Made by a program: the position numbers and the translations under genes. From an uncultured Pelagibacteraceae bacterium (lineage in GTDB: Bacteria; Pseudomonadota; Alphaproteobacteria; Pelagibacterales; Pelagibacteraceae), in contig CABZXO010000008.1 of the NCBI GenBank assembly GCA_902529645.1, positions 1 to 58,624 of the forward strand: 58,624 nucleotides of DNA. The letters run 5' to 3'. How positions within the stretch are numbered: position 1 is the stretch's first letter; each line of letters starts with the position of its first letter. The notes beneath the pieces are model-generated. The model did no database searches and was not told the origin of the DNA. It saw nothing but the letters and a program-made list of their open reading frames with translations. Below are positions 8,652-18,913 of the stretch, one piece after another.

Positions 8652-9665
8652 ATGGGAACAGTTGTACAGCTTAAAAATCAAATAAATGATTCATATTTTC
8701 AGCTTAAAGACTCGGTTGAACAAAAACTGGTTTTAACCGAAGAAAAAATAAAATCAAAATTATCCAGTGACGTACAGCTGGTTCAAAAAATGACAGACTA
8801 TCATATAGAAACTGGAGGAAAAAGACTAAGAGCTTTGTTAACTTTGGGTAGTGCAAAATTATGCGGTTACTCTAAAGGCTCTAGAGATATAAATTTAGCT
8901 GCGTGTGTTGAATTAATTCACAGCGCAACATTGATGCATGATGATGTAATTGATGAAGGTACTGTTAGAAGAGGAAAAGAAACTTTAAACAAAGTTTGGG
9001 ATAATCATTCGTCAGTTTTAATTGGAGATTATCTATTGAGTAGATGCTTTGAAATGATGGTAGAAGACGGAAACCTAGAAGTTTTAAAATTATTATCATC
9101 TACATCATCTAAAATTGCTCAAGGAGAAGTTCTACAACTTCAACACAAAGGTGAAGTTGATATGCTAGAAGAAACATATTTAAAAATAATCTCAGCTAAA
9201 ACTGCTGAGTTATTTGCAGCAGCAACTAAAGTTGGTGCAATTTTATCTGATGCAGAAAATAAAGAAAAAGATGCTTTAGAATTTTATGGAAAAAACTTGG
9301 GATTAACTTTTCAAATAGCAGACGACACACTAGACTATAATGCTGAGCTTAAACTGTTTGGTAAAAAACTTGGTCAAGATTTTTTTGAAGGAAAAATTAC
9401 CTTACCAATAATTTTACTTTTTCAAAAATTAGGAAATGATGAAAAGAAAATTTTATCAAACAAATTTAAAAAAGAGTTAAGAACAAAAGATGACTTTAAT
9501 GAAATTATTACTCTTATAAATAAGTATAAAATAATTCAGGAATGCTATCAAAAAGCACAGCACTATATAAATTTATCCTCAAATTCTCTAAGTGTATTTA
9601 AAGACTCTGAAGAAAAAAATATTCTTAAAAGATTAACATCGTTTAGTTTATCAAGAAATTTTTAA
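8652..9665 (+). CDS. ispB: long-chain all-trans polyprenyl diphosphate synthase (octaprenyl-type)
   Basis: Elongates farnesyl diphosphate with isopentenyl diphosphate to the quinone side chain. The 337 residues include GGKRLRALLTLGSA, the first aspartate-rich motif LMHDDVIDEGTVRRG (near residue 97), and the second DDTLDY (near residue 227). The DDVID form and length match the IspB/decaprenyl class rather than the shorter FPP synthases such as the one at 13324-14196. Chain length cannot be read from sequence with certainty. Its stop overlaps the convergent pdxH stop by four bases. Confidence 0.92.
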   Translation: MGTVVQLKNQINDSYFQLKDSVEQKLVLTEEKIKSKLSSDVQLVQKMTDYHIETGGKRLRALLTLGSAKLCGYSKGSRDINLAACVELIHSATLMHDDVIDEGTVRRGKETLNKVWDNHSSVLIGDYLLSRCFEMMVEDGNLEVLKLLSSTSSKIAQGEVLQLQHKGEVDMLEETYLKIISAKTAELFAAATKVGAILSDAENKEKDALEFYGKNLGLTFQIADDTLDYNAELKLFGKKLGQDFFEGKITLPIILLFQKLGNDEKKILSNKFKKELRTKDDFNEIITLINKYKIIQECYQKAQHYINLSSNSLSVFKDSEEKNILKRLTSFSLSRNF

Positions 9666-10288
9666 GGGCTTAATAAAGACTTTATCCACTTCCCAGATTT
9701 ATCTTTATTGTATTTTAATCTCTCGTGGATTCTGTTGTCACCATCTAACCAAAATTCAATACTATTTGGAGATAAAACCCATCCAGACCAGTGACTTGGT
9801 CTTGGTACATCTAATTTGTTGCTATATTTTTTTTTGTAATCTTGTATAGATTTTAACAATTGTTCTCGCGAATTTAATTCCTCACTTTGCTTAGAAGCCC
9901 ATGCTCCTATTCGACTTTCATACGCTCTAGATGAATAATATTCATCTGCAACCCGATCAGAAACTAATGACACCTTTCCATAAATTCTTATTTGTCTTAG
10001 GAGACTTTTCCAATGGAAACACATCGCAGCATATGGATTTTCTTTTAATTCATTTCCCTTTTGACTATTTAAATTTGTATAAAATACAAATCCATCTTTG
10101 TTGAAATCTTTAAGTAAAACCATTCTAACTGAAGGAATATTTTTTTTATTTGACGTGGCCAAAGCAACAGCGTTTGGATCATTTGGCTCAGTTTTCTTTG
10201 CTTCCTCCATCCATTCATGAAATAATTGAATTGGATCATCTATATCAAGAAAGCAACTATTAAGACCTAAAGAGTTTTTTTGATTCAT
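9662..10288 (-). CDS. pdxH: pyridoxamine 5'-phosphate oxidase
   Basis: FMN-dependent oxidation of PNP/PMP to pyridoxal phosphate, the last step of vitamin B6 synthesis and salvage. At 208 residues it is normal size. FMN and substrate-binding segments are visible: SVRMVLLKDFNKDGFVFYTN, KGNELKENPYAAMCFHW, RQIRIYGKV, SRIGAWASKQSE and the C-terminal FWLDGDNRIHERLKYN (family FWQGRxxRLHDR). Divergent from aroC with only 33 bp between starts, so their promoters must overlap. Confidence 0.96.
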   Translation of the reverse strand: MNQKNSLGLNSCFLDIDDPIQLFHEWMEEAKKTEPNDPNAVALATSNKKNIPSVRMVLLKDFNKDGFVFYTNLNSQKGNELKENPYAAMCFHWKSLLRQIRIYGKVSLVSDRVADEYYSSRAYESRIGAWASKQSEELNSREQLLKSIQDYKKKYSNKLDVPRPSHWSGWVLSPNSIEFWLDGDNRIHERLKYNKDKSGKWIKSLLSP

Positions 10289-10321
10289 AATTTAAACAAA
10301 ATAATCTATATAATATAAATA

Positions 10322-11404
10322 ATGTCATTTAATACTTTTGGAAAGCTATTTCGTTTTACAACTTGGGGAGAGTCTCATGGGCCTGCAATTGGTTGTATTG
10401 TTGATGGTTGCCCTCCAAACATAAATCTTAAAGAGCAAGATATTCAAATAGAATTAGACAAAAGAAAGCCAGGACAATCTAAATTTACAACTCAGCGAAA
10501 AGAGGATGATAAAGTTCAAATATTGTCAGGAGTATTTGAGGGTAAAACTACAGGAACACCTATTTCTCTCATAATCTACAATAAAGATATGAGATCCAAA
10601 GATTATAGTAATATTAAAGATAAATTCAGACCAGGTCATGCAGATTTTACTTATTTTAAAAAGTATGGAATTAGAGACTATAGAGGTGGTGGCAGATCTT
10701 CTGCTAGAGAAACTGCAGCACGAGTAGCTGCTGGTGCAATAGCAAAAGTTGTACTTCAAAAAAAATTAGGTAAAAAATTTAAAGTAATTGGTGCAGTAAC
10801 TCAGCTAGGAATTCTTGGATGTGATACAAATCAGTGGAACGATAAAATAATTTCAAAAAATCCATTTTTTTGTCCAGATAAATCTATGATTAAATTATGG
10901 GAAAAATATTTACTTGGTATAAGAAAATCAGGATCCTCATGTGGAGCAGTGATTGAAATAAGAGCAAGAGGTATACCAGTTGGTTTGGGTGCTCCAATTT
11001 ACTCAAAATTGGATACTGACATAGCTTCAGGTCTAATGAGTATTAATGCAGTCAAAGGCGTAAATATTGGTGCAGGAATGAACTCAGCGCAATTAAGTGG
11101 AGAACAAAATTCAGATGAAATTTCTTTAAAAGGAAAAAAATTAAAATTCAATTCAAATAAAGCGGGTGGAATTCTTGGTGGAATTTCTACGGGCCAAGAG
11201 ATTATTGCATCATTTGCTGTCAAACCAACATCGTCAATTTTAACTAGTAGAAAAACTATAAATAAATTTGGGAAAAATACTTCAATATCTGTTAAAGGTA
11301 GACATGATCCTTGTGTAGGAATTAGAGCTGTACCGATTGGTGAAGCTATGATGAACTGTATTTTACTTGACCACTACTTAATGAATAAAGCCCAGTGTAG
11401 TTAG
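10322..11404 (+). CDS. aroC: chorismate synthase
   Basis: Converts EPSP to chorismate, the last common step to aromatic amino acids and folate, using reduced FMN. The 360-residue protein shows all signatures: FGESHG-type segment [25 protein letters not shown]-type [54 protein letters not shown], and the C-terminal [18 protein letters not shown]. Convergent with dxs with a six-base gap and no visible terminator. Confidence 0.98.
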   Translation: MSFNTFGKLFRFTTWGESHGPAIGCIVDGCPPNINLKEQDIQIELDKRKPGQSKFTTQRKEDDKVQILSGVFEGKTTGTPISLIIYNKDMRSKDYSNIKDKFRPGHADFTYFKKYGIRDYRGGGRSSARETAARVAAGAIAKVVLQKKLGKKFKVIGAVTQLGILGCDTNQWNDKIISKNPFFCPDKSMIKLWEKYLLGIRKSGSSCGAVIEIRARGIPVGLGAPIYSKLDTDIASGLMSINAVKGVNIGAGMNSAQLSGEQNSDEISLKGKKLKFNSNKAGGILGGISTGQEIIASFAVKPTSSILTSRKTINKFGKNTSISVKGRHDPCVGIRAVPIGEAMMNCILLDHYLMNKAQCS

Positions 11405-11410
11405 CTTAAA

Positions 11411-13327
11411 TTAATTTTTCACAACTCTTATTGTCCCCTTTTGGAACAAAATGTCAGCAATTCTCTTAGAAATTTGAGAACTATTTAATCCAGCTTTATC
11501 ATACATTTTTTTTGGATCATCTTGTTCAATAAATTGATCTGGTAAAGTCATGGATCTAAATTTTAGACCTTTATCAAATACTCCTTTATCAGCTAGCAAA
11601 TTTTTAACATGAGAACCGAAACCACCTATTGATCCTTCTTCAACAGTTATCATTAGCTCATGCTCCTTAGCAGATTTTAGTATAAGTTCTTCATCTAAAG
11701 GCTTAGCAAATCTGGCATCTATCAAAGTTGTTGAAACTCCTTTTGCTTTTAATTCTTCTACAGCTAACTTACACTCTTCAAGTCGAGTACCAAGGTTTAA
11801 AACACAAACTTGTGTACCTTTTTGAACGACTCTCCCTTTACCAATTTCAATTTTTTCGTCTATTGATGGAAGATCAACACCAACTCCAGTTCCTCTTGGA
11901 TATCTAATTGCAGAAGGTCTGTCATTTATATCTACTGAAGTATTAATCATTTTAACTAGTTCAGCTTCATCACTTGCTGCCATTACTACAAAGTTAGGCA
12001 AAGTTGATAAGTAAGTTATATCAAATGAACCAGCATGTGTTGGTCCATCAGCACCAACTAATCCTGCTCTATCTATCGCAAATCTAACTGGTAAACTTTG
12101 GATGGCAACATCGTGGACAACCTGGTCATATGCTCTCTGTAAAAATGTAGAATAAATTGCAGCATATGGTTTGTATCCCTCAGTTGCTAGACCAGCTGCA
12201 AAAGTTACAGCATGTTGTTCTGCTATTCCTACATCAAACATTCTATTTGGAAACTCCTTTCCAAAAATATCCATACCTGTCCCTCCTGGCATCGCTGCTG
12301 TTATTCCAATAATTTTGCTATCTTTTTTGGCATGTTTAACCAACGTGTTTGCAAATACTTTTGTATAAGCTGGAAGGTTTGATTTACTCTTTATTTGTTC
12401 GCCAGTCTTAACATTAAATTTTGACACTCCATGATAATTATCATTTGCTTTTTCTGCATAAGAATAGCCTTTTCCTTTTTGAGTTTTGATATGAATCATT
12501 ATAGGACCCTCATATCTTGATTCTTTTGCATTTTTTAAAATTGGAACTAGGCTTGATAAATCATGACCATCTATAGGACCTGCATAATAAAAACCAAGAG
12601 AACTAAACAATGTGCCTCCAGTAACAGCAGAACGGAAAAAATCCTCTGCTTTTCCTGCTTTAGCACTAAATCTTTTTGAAAATGCAGATGTTATTAACTT
12701 TAAGGTTTCTCTAAGACTGAAATATATTTTACCAGTAAATAATTTTGCCAAGTAAGTTCTCATCGCTCCAACTGGTTTTGCAATTGACATGTCGTTATCA
12801 TTTAAAATAACAATTATTTTTGTTTTAGATGCCCCAGCATTATTCATGGCTTCATATGCCATACCTGCACTAATTGCTCCATCACCTATAACAGCTATTA
12901 CATTTGAAGATTTATTTTCTAATTTATTTGCCTCTGCAATTCCTAATGCAGATGAAATAGATGTTGAACTATGGGCTGCTCCAAATGGGTCATACTCGCT
13001 TTCAGATCTTTTTGTAAATCCTGATAAACCATCGCCTTGCCGTAAAGTTCTAATTTTATCTTTTCTTCCGGTTAAAATTTTGTGTGGGTAAGATTGATGG
13101 CCAACATCCCATATTAATTTATCATTTGGTGTATCAAAAACATAATGAAGTGCAACTGTTAATTCAACTACTCCCAACCCAGCACCAAGATGACCTCCAG
13201 TTTCTGAAACAGCACTTATCATTTCCTCTCTAACCTCATCTGCGACTTTTTGTAAATTATCTTCAGACACTTTTCTTAAATCAGATGGAAAGTTAATATT
13301 ATTTAGAAATTGATAATTTTTTTTCAT
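11411..13327 (-). CDS. dxs: 1-deoxy-D-xylulose-5-phosphate synthase
   Basis: TPP-dependent condensation of pyruvate and glyceraldehyde 3-phosphate, the entry to the MEP isoprenoid pathway. The 638 residues have the N-terminal TPP domain ([56 protein letters not shown]), the central Pyr domain ([19 protein letters not shown]) and C-terminal transketolase domain. It is the last gene of xseB-ispA-dxs, the same order as in many proteobacteria; start overlaps the ispA stop by four bases. Confidence 0.98.
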   Translation of the reverse strand: MKKNYQFLNNINFPSDLRKVSEDNLQKVADEVREEMISAVSETGGHLGAGLGVVELTVALHYVFDTPNDKLIWDVGHQSYPHKILTGRKDKIRTLRQGDGLSGFTKRSESEYDPFGAAHSSTSISSALGIAEANKLENKSSNVIAVIGDGAISAGMAYEAMNNAGASKTKIIVILNDNDMSIAKPVGAMRTYLAKLFTGKIYFSLRETLKLITSAFSKRFSAKAGKAEDFFRSAVTGGTLFSSLGFYYAGPIDGHDLSSLVPILKNAKESRYEGPIMIHIKTQKGKGYSYAEKANDNYHGVSKFNVKTGEQIKSKSNLPAYTKVFANTLVKHAKKDSKIIGITAAMPGGTGMDIFGKEFPNRMFDVGIAEQHAVTFAAGLATEGYKPYAAIYSTFLQRAYDQVVHDVAIQSLPVRFAIDRAGLVGADGPTHAGSFDITYLSTLPNFVVMAASDEAELVKMINTSVDINDRPSAIRYPRGTGVGVDLPSIDEKIEIGKGRVVQKGTQVCVLNLGTRLEECKLAVEELKAKGVSTTLIDARFAKPLDEELILKSAKEHELMITVEEGSIGGFGSHVKNLLADKGVFDKGLKFRSMTLPDQFIEQDDPKKMYDKAGLNSSQISKRIADILFQKGTIRVVKN

Positions 13328-14196
13328 TTTTTTCTATTCAATATATAGCCTAATGTCTCATTTATTTTTTTAGATCTTGAACCATATTTTCTTAAGTTCT
13401 TATTAATATCTTTTATTATCTTATCACAATACTTAAGTGAGTCATCATAGCCTATTAAATTTATAAGTGTTGCCTTACCTTTTTTTTGATCTTTTCCTGT
13501 TTTTTTTCCAGCTTCCTTAGAATTACTTTTCAGATCAATTAAATCATCAGCTATTTGAAATAAAAGACCAATTTTTGATCCAATATTTTCAAAAAATTTG
13601 ATTTCTTGAATTGTTTTTTTCTTAATTATTGCTGGAGCTGCACAACAAAAACTAAATAACATTCCAGTTTTTTTTATTTCCATTTCTAATATTTTATTCC
13701 TTGATATTTTTTTTCTCTCATAACTTAAATCTAAATATTGTCCACCAGCTATTCCTAAATGACCTGAGCATTCTGATAATTTTTTTATTAGGTTGATTTT
13801 AACCTTTTCATTTAATTTCAATTTAGGACTTGATAAAATTTCAAAAGCTAAAGTCAGTAATGAATTTCCTGCTAGAACTGCTGTAGACTCACCAAATTTA
13901 ATGTGAGTTGAAGGTTTTCCTCTTCTTATATCATCATCATCCATACAGGGTAGATCGTCATGAATAAGTGAATAAGCATGAATACATTCAACGGCCGACC
14001 CAACTATTATCAATGTTCTATAATCTATTGAAAATAATGAACCTAAGTCGATTAAGATTTTAGATCTTATTTTTTTTCCACCTGGAAATAAACCATACTT
14101 CATGGGTGACATTAGGTGAGAATATTTCTGTGAATTAAAATATTTTTTAAGAAATATATTTGTATCCTTGGCTATTTTATTTAGGTGTTTTTTCAT
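13324..14196 (-). CDS. ispA: farnesyl/geranylgeranyl-type diphosphate synthase
   Basis: Short-chain trans prenyltransferase making FPP (or GPP/GGPP) from IPP and DMAPP. 290 residues with [16 protein letters not shown], the first Asp-rich motif [24 protein letters not shown] (two-residue insertion typical of bacterial FPP synthase), and the second QIADDLIDL. Sandwiched between xseB and dxs with four-base overlaps on both sides, so the MEP entry enzyme and this elongase are likely translated together. Confidence 0.95.
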   Translation of the reverse strand: MKKHLNKIAKDTNIFLKKYFNSQKYSHLMSPMKYGLFPGGKKIRSKILIDLGSLFSIDYRTLIIVGSAVECIHAYSLIHDDLPCMDDDDIRRGKPSTHIKFGESTAVLAGNSLLTLAFEILSSPKLKLNEKVKINLIKKLSECSGHLGIAGGQYLDLSYERKKISRNKILEMEIKKTGMLFSFCCAAPAIIKKKTIQEIKFFENIGSKIGLLFQIADDLIDLKSNSKEAGKKTGKDQKKGKATLINLIGYDDSLKYCDKIIKDINKNLRKYGSRSKKINETLGYILNRKK

Positions 14197-14426
14197 TTTT
14201 TAGTTATCTCTTTAATCTTTTTATTTGTCTCTTCGCCAATGAATTTAAAATTTTTATGAAATTTCTTTTCAATAATCTTATTTAATTTTAGAAGTTCTTG
14301 ATAACTGTCAGCTGAATTGTTTAAATCGTTTTCTTTTTCTAAAGATTCTATAATCTTATTTGCTTTTTCTGTAAGCTCCTCAACTGAGCACTGATCATAA
14401 TCAAGTGGTAATATTTTATCTTTCAT
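14193..14426 (-). CDS. xseB: exodeoxyribonuclease VII small subunit
   Basis: 77 residues, the usual size for XseB, which binds the large subunit XseA in ssDNA degradation and repair. The family pattern is present: a short N-terminal stretch, SVEELTEKANKIIESLE, then DLNNSADSYQELLKLNKIIEKK corresponding to the conserved 'LE.aL..YE.G..L...C...L' helix. The sequence is divergent and the conserved Cys is absent; neighbours ispA and dxs (xseB-ispA-dxs) support the call. Only 20 bp separate its ATG from the divergent sua5 start. Confidence 0.85.
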   Translation of the reverse strand: MKDKILPLDYDQCSVEELTEKANKIIESLEKENDLNNSADSYQELLKLNKIIEKKFHKNFKFIGEETNKKIKEITKK

Positions 14427-14446
14427 ATAATAATAATTATTAATAC

Positions 14447-15379
14447 ATGAAATTTATTCAATCAAATATCAAAAAAGCAAAAAAATATTTAGATAATAAT
14501 CATTGTGTTGCGGTACCAACAGAAACTGTTTATGGATTAGCTGCAAATGCTTACTCGAATAGTGCAGTTAAGAAAATATTTGGTCTTAAAAAAAGACCAT
14601 TTAACAATCCGCTGATTGTACATTATTATGATATTCAAGGACTTAAAGAGGACTGTGATATAAATGATAATTTTTTAAAACTTTACAAAAAATTTTCTCC
14701 AGGTCCAATTACTTATGTTTTGAAATTAAAAAATAAATCAAAAATATCAAAATTTGTTACTAATAATAAAAAAAGTATTGCTGTGAGATTTCCTAAACAT
14801 AAATTATTCAGAAATTTATTAAAAAATTTAGATTATCCAGTAGCTGCGCCAAGCGCAAATATATCTTCAAGATTAAGTTCAGTTAAACCATCTGATGTAA
14901 AAGAAGAATTTGGTTCAAAAATAAAATATATTTTGAACGGAGGAAAAAGTAAAATTGGAGTTGAGTCCACAATATTAAATCTTTTAAAAAAACCCTCACT
15001 TTTAAGATATGGTGGCCTAGATGCTAAAAAAATTGAAAATATTTTAAAAAAAAAATTATTAATTAGTACAAATTCAAAAAAAAAATTATCACCTGGTTTA
15101 TTTCCGTTACATTACTCGCCCGGGATACCTTTAAGAGTCAACGTTAAAAAACCAAAAAAAAACGAGGCCTATTTATTAATAAAAAAAAGAAAATCAAAAT
15201 TAAAAAACTATTATTATTTATCCAAAGTAAAAAATATAGATGAGGCTGCAAAGAATTTATATTCAACTTTAAGAAAAATTAAAAACGATGGTTTTAAAAA
15301 GATTGCAGTTGAAACAATACCAAACAAAGGTCTTGGTAAAACAATTAACGATAGATTAAAAAGAGCCTCTAAATATTAA
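14447..15379 (+). CDS. sua5: threonylcarbamoyl-AMP synthase (Sua5 form)
   Basis: Makes threonylcarbamoyl-AMP for t6A37 modification of ANN-decoding tRNAs. Residues ~1-190 form the YrdC domain with VAVPTETVYGLAANAY, KKRPFNNPLIVHY, FSPGPITYVLK and AAPSANISSRLSSVKP; residues ~195-310 look like the Sua5 C-terminal domain (SPGLFPLHYSP linker, then a degenerate alpha/beta domain). So it is the two-domain Sua5/YwlC type and not the single-domain TsaC. Its TAA overlaps the next ATG (TAATG). Confidence 0.94.
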   Translation: MKFIQSNIKKAKKYLDNNHCVAVPTETVYGLAANAYSNSAVKKIFGLKKRPFNNPLIVHYYDIQGLKEDCDINDNFLKLYKKFSPGPITYVLKLKNKSKISKFVTNNKKSIAVRFPKHKLFRNLLKNLDYPVAAPSANISSRLSSVKPSDVKEEFGSKIKYILNGGKSKIGVESTILNLLKKPSLLRYGGLDAKKIENILKKKLLISTNSKKKLSPGLFPLHYSPGIPLRVNVKKPKKNEAYLLIKKRKSKLKNYYYLSKVKNIDEAAKNLYSTLRKIKNDGFKKIAVETIPNKGLGKTINDRLKRASKY

Positions 15380-16101
15380 TGTCAAATTCTATTGAAGTAA
15401 TCAATTTATCAAAAAAATATAAAGATAAAAAAGCAGTGGATAATATAAATTTTAAAATTAATGAAAATGAAATGGTTGGTCTTTTAGGACCTAACGGATG
15501 TGGAAAAACCACAACTATTGGAATGATTTTAGGATTATTAAAACCAAGTAGTGGTGAGGTTTTAATCAACGGAGAGAATATAGAAAAAAATAAAATTTCT
15601 CTTCTTCATAAAATGAATTTTATTTCACCCTATATTGAATTGCCTAAAAAACTTAAAGTTAAACAAAATTTAATTGTTTATGGAAAATTATATAATATTA
15701 AAAATTTAAATGACCGAATAGACCACATTGCAAATAAACTTAGATTAAATGATCTTTTAAATAAAATTACTGGAGAACTTTCTTCTGGACAAAAAAATAG
15801 GGTAAGTCTTGCTAAAGCTTTAATAAATGATCCAACTGTGCTTTTGTTGGATGAACCCACTGCTTCATTAGATCCTGAAACTGGTGATTTTGTAAGATCA
15901 TTTTTAGAAGATTACAAAAAGGAAAGAAAAATATCTGTTTTGCTTGCCTCTCATAATATGGAAGAAGTAAAAAGATTATGTAGTTCTGTTTTAATGATGA
16001 AAGATGGTTTAATAGTGGATAGAGGAACACCTGAAGATTTAATAACAAAATATGGAAGAAGAAATTTAGAGGAAGTTTTTTTAGAAATTGCGAGAAAATA
16101 A
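15379..16101 (+). CDS. ABC transporter ATP-binding protein
   Basis: 240-residue ABC ATPase with Walker A GPNGCGKTT (~35-43), Q-loop region, signature LSSGQKNRVSLAKAL, Walker B VLLLDEPTASLDP and switch His in LLASHNMEEV. The C-terminus (RNLEEVFLEIAR) is typical of DRR/Nod-type ATPases that pair with ABC-2 permeases. The permease gene follows two bases later. Substrate unknown; this class usually exports lipids, glycans or drugs. Confidence 0.95.
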   Translation: MSNSIEVINLSKKYKDKKAVDNINFKINENEMVGLLGPNGCGKTTTIGMILGLLKPSSGEVLINGENIEKNKISLLHKMNFISPYIELPKKLKVKQNLIVYGKLYNIKNLNDRIDHIANKLRLNDLLNKITGELSSGQKNRVSLAKALINDPTVLLLDEPTASLDPETGDFVRSFLEDYKKERKISVLLASHNMEEVKRLCSSVLMMKDGLIVDRGTPEDLITKYGRRNLEEVFLEIARK

Positions 16102-16103
16102 AA

Positions 16104-16895
16104 ATGAATTTAATTAGAATTTATGGTCTTTTTTTAAGACACTTTTATTTAATAACCAGATCATTTCCAAGAATATTAGATTTAATTTATTGGCCTTCAA
16201 TTCAAATTACTCTTTGGGGGTTTATTTCTAATTTTTTTGCAGCTCATAGCTCTTATTACAGTGGTGCAGTAGGAGTCATTCTTTCATGTGCAATTCTTTA
16301 TGATTTTTTATTTAGAACTAGTATTGGCTTTAATATGTTATTTTTGGAGGAAATTTGGAGCAGAAATTTTACTAATCTGTTTATTGCACCGATGAAAATT
16401 AGTGAGATAATAGTTTCTTTAGTTTTTACTGCTTTAATAAGAGCATTAATTGGTTTGATCCCAGCTATAATATTAACCTCTCCTTTGTTTGGTATATCTT
16501 TGCTAAAACTTGGTCTTCCTTTAGCATTTCTTTTCTTGAGTCTATATTTATTCGGAATAACACTTGGTCTATTTGTTTCAGCAGGATTGTTGAGATTTGG
16601 ACCATCTTTTGAGAATATAGCATGGTCTACCATGTTTTTATTAGCACCTTTTGGCTGTATTTACTATCCAGTTGAAACACTGCCAGGAATCTTCCAATCA
16701 ATCGCTTTCGCACTTCCATTAGTTTATATTTTTGAAGAGACTAGAAATATCTTGGTCAATGGAATGGTAAATTATGAAAATATCGTTAATGCAATCTATC
16801 TGAACGTGTTTTATTTAATTTTGTCTATATTTGTATTTTATTACTCTTTCGACAAAGCAAGAGACAAAGGAACTTTAATAAATATAGGTGAATAA
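16104..16895 (+). CDS. ABC-2 type transporter permease
   Basis: 263 residues with about six hydrophobic segments (including VGVILSCAILYDFLF, ALIRALIGLIPAIILTS, LPLAFLFLSLYLFGITLGLFVSAG and a final segment near 235-255), consistent with an ABC-2 exporter permease. It carries NPxxYPV-like CIYYPVETLPGIFQSIAFALPLVYIFEETR, the ABC-2 signature region near the C-terminus. Directly follows its ATPase; together they form a simple exporter of unknown substrate. Confidence 0.92.
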   Translation: MNLIRIYGLFLRHFYLITRSFPRILDLIYWPSIQITLWGFISNFFAAHSSYYSGAVGVILSCAILYDFLFRTSIGFNMLFLEEIWSRNFTNLFIAPMKISEIIVSLVFTALIRALIGLIPAIILTSPLFGISLLKLGLPLAFLFLSLYLFGITLGLFVSAGLLRFGPSFENIAWSTMFLLAPFGCIYYPVETLPGIFQSIAFALPLVYIFEETRNILVNGMVNYENIVNAIYLNVFYLILSIFVFYYSFDKARDKGTLINIGE

Positions 16896-16898
16896 ACT

Positions 16899-16974
16899 GG
16901 TGCGCCTGCTAGGAGTCGAACCCAGAACCTCCTGATCCGAAGTCAGGCGCTCTATCCAGTTGAGCTACAAGCGC
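16899..16974 (-). tRNA. tRNA-Arg (anticodon UCG)
   Basis: A 76-nt cloverleaf on the minus strand, CCA encoded. The acceptor stem GCGCTTG pairs with CAGGCGC, the D-loop is TAGCTCAACTGGATAGAGC, the anticodon stem CCTGA/TCAGG frames the loop CTTCGGA, so the anticodon reads UCG, which can serve CGN codons. The T arm contains GGTTCGACTCC. It sits antiparallel between the ABC permease and rluD. Confidence 0.95.
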
Positions 16975-16997
16975 ATATAGTATTAATATTATATTTT

Positions 16998-17975
16998 ATG
17001 GAAAAAAACATTAATTTTATAGTCAAAGAGGATGAGAAGAATTTAAGGGTTGATGTTTTAATTAACAAAAGAGAGGAATTAATTAGTAGAACTAGAATTA
17101 AAAATTTAATTTTAAAAGAAAAGTTAACGTTAAATAATGAAATAATTAAAAGTCCATCAAAAAAAGTCTCAATTGGTGATACTATAAATCTTAAGATTCC
17201 AGAGCCTGAAATAGCATCCCTTAAACCTTACAAGTTTAAATTAGAAATAATATTTGAAGATGATGATCTATTAGTAATTAATAAACCTGCCGGAATAATC
17301 ATGCATCCAGGGGCTGGAAATTATGATAAAACAATTGTTAATGCATTGATGTATTATGATAAGAATTCTTTATCAAATATAGGTGACGAGTTAAGACCTG
17401 GTATTGTTCATAGAATTGATAAAAACACATCTGGTTTAGTGGTAATTGCAAAAAACAATGAAACTCATGAAAATTTATCAAAACAATTTAGTAATCATAC
17501 AATTATAAGAGGGTACCAACTTTTAATATGGGGAAAATTAAGGCCCTCCTCAGGAAGAATTGAAACATTTATAACTCGTAGTTCAAAAAATAGACAACTA
17601 ATGGAAGTTAGTAGTTCTAAAGGTAAGAAAGCTATAACAAATTATAAAACACTTGAAATTTTTGAAAATCAAAAAACACCAACTTTAAGTTTAGTTGAAT
17701 GTAAATTAGAAACAGGAAGAACACATCAGATAAGAGTTCATATGAACTTTAAAGGCAATAGTCTAGTTGGAGATGACAAATATAAAAAAAAATATAAAAA
17801 ATTAAAAAATATTGATTTTGATATCCAAAATTCAATTACTAAATTAAATAGACAATTCCTGCATGCAAAAACTTTAGGATTTATACATCCACGTACTAAG
17901 AAAGAGATGGTTTTTTCCTCACTTTTGCCACAAGATCTAAATAATATTCTAAAAATGCTTAGAAACACTGAATAA
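16998..17975 (+). CDS. rluD: 23S rRNA pseudouridine synthase, RluA/RluD family
   Basis: Isomerises uridines in 23S rRNA. 325 residues: N-terminal S4 RNA-binding domain (RVDVLINKREELISRTRIKNLI), then the catalytic domain with INKPAGIIMHPGAGN, the catalytic Asp in RPGIVHRIDKNTSGLVVIAKN, and GRTHQIRVHMNFKGNSLVGDDKY. RluD (positions 1911/1915/1917) is inferred from the S4 domain, the size and its conserved alphaproteobacterial position before rpoH; RluA/RluC specificity cannot be excluded from sequence. Confidence 0.93.
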   Translation: MEKNINFIVKEDEKNLRVDVLINKREELISRTRIKNLILKEKLTLNNEIIKSPSKKVSIGDTINLKIPEPEIASLKPYKFKLEIIFEDDDLLVINKPAGIIMHPGAGNYDKTIVNALMYYDKNSLSNIGDELRPGIVHRIDKNTSGLVVIAKNNETHENLSKQFSNHTIIRGYQLLIWGKLRPSSGRIETFITRSSKNRQLMEVSSSKGKKAITNYKTLEIFENQKTPTLSLVECKLETGRTHQIRVHMNFKGNSLVGDDKYKKKYKKLKNIDFDIQNSITKLNRQFLHAKTLGFIHPRTKKEMVFSSLLPQDLNNILKMLRNTE

Positions 17976-18019
17976 TAAATTATTGAAAATTAGTTATAAT
18001 TAATTAAATAAACACTGCT

Positions 18020-18913
18020 ATGAGCACAACAATGAGCAACAATTTGCCAACCCTTTCTAATGAAGGTGGACTAACTGCATATTTAGAGCAGATTAAAAAA
18101 TTTCCGATGTTAGCTGCAGAAGAGGAATATATGCTAGCAAAGAATTGGAAAACGACTGGTAATATTAAAGCTGCAGAAAAACTAGTCACTAGTCACTTAA
18201 GATTAGTTGCAAAGATTGCTATGGGTTATAAAGGATATGGTTTGCCTGTTAATGAAATGATTTCAGAGGGAAATGTAGGTCTTATGCAAGCTGTTAAGAA
18301 ATTTGAACCAGAGAAAGGTTTTAGATTGGCAACTTATGCAATGTGGTGGATTAAAGCTTCTATTCAAGAATATATTTTAAGATCTTGGAGTCTTGTCAAA
18401 ATTGGAACTACTACTGCTCAAAAAAAATTATTTTTTAATCTAAAGAAAATTAAAAATCAAATTTCTCCAGAAACTGAAGGTGACTTAAGAGATGAACACG
18501 TTGATCATATAGCTAATAAGCTCGATGTAAGTAAAGAAGAAGTCGTTTCAATGAATAGAAGACTTTCTGGGAAGGAGTTCTCACTAAATGCTCAAGTTGG
18601 GGAAGATGGCGATGAATGGCAAGACTGGTTGGTTGATAAAGAGCTTGATCATGACTTAAAATTTGCTCACCACGAGGAAATGGAACAAAGAAAAGATTTA
18701 TTAAAGGACTCTATTAAAGTTCTAAACGATAGAGAAAGAGAAATTTTATACTCAAGAAGACTAAATGACGACCCAACTACACTGGAAGATTTAAGTAAAA
18801 AATATAAAATTAGCAGAGAAAGAGTTAGACAAATAGAAAATAAAGCATTTGAAAAACTACAAAAGCACATGCTTCTATTAGCTAAATCAAAAAATCTTTT
18901 ACCCGCAAACTAA
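18020..18913 (+). CDS. rpoH: RNA polymerase sigma-32 (heat-shock sigma factor)
   Basis: 297-residue group 3 sigma factor directing heat-shock transcription. Region 2 shows [39 protein letters not shown] and [29 protein letters not shown]; the RpoH box [12 protein letters not shown] lies near residues 133-144; region 4.2 ([28 protein letters not shown]) binds -35. The start at 18020 could alternatively be the second Met five codons on. Convergent with purA, overlapping its stop by four bases. Confidence 0.97.
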   Translation: MSTTMSNNLPTLSNEGGLTAYLEQIKKFPMLAAEEEYMLAKNWKTTGNIKAAEKLVTSHLRLVAKIAMGYKGYGLPVNEMISEGNVGLMQAVKKFEPEKGFRLATYAMWWIKASIQEYILRSWSLVKIGTTTAQKKLFFNLKKIKNQISPETEGDLRDEHVDHIANKLDVSKEEVVSMNRRLSGKEFSLNAQVGEDGDEWQDWLVDKELDHDLKFAHHEEMEQRKDLLKDSIKVLNDREREILYSRRLNDDPTTLEDLSKKYKISRERVRQIENKAFEKLQKHMLLLAKSKNLLPAN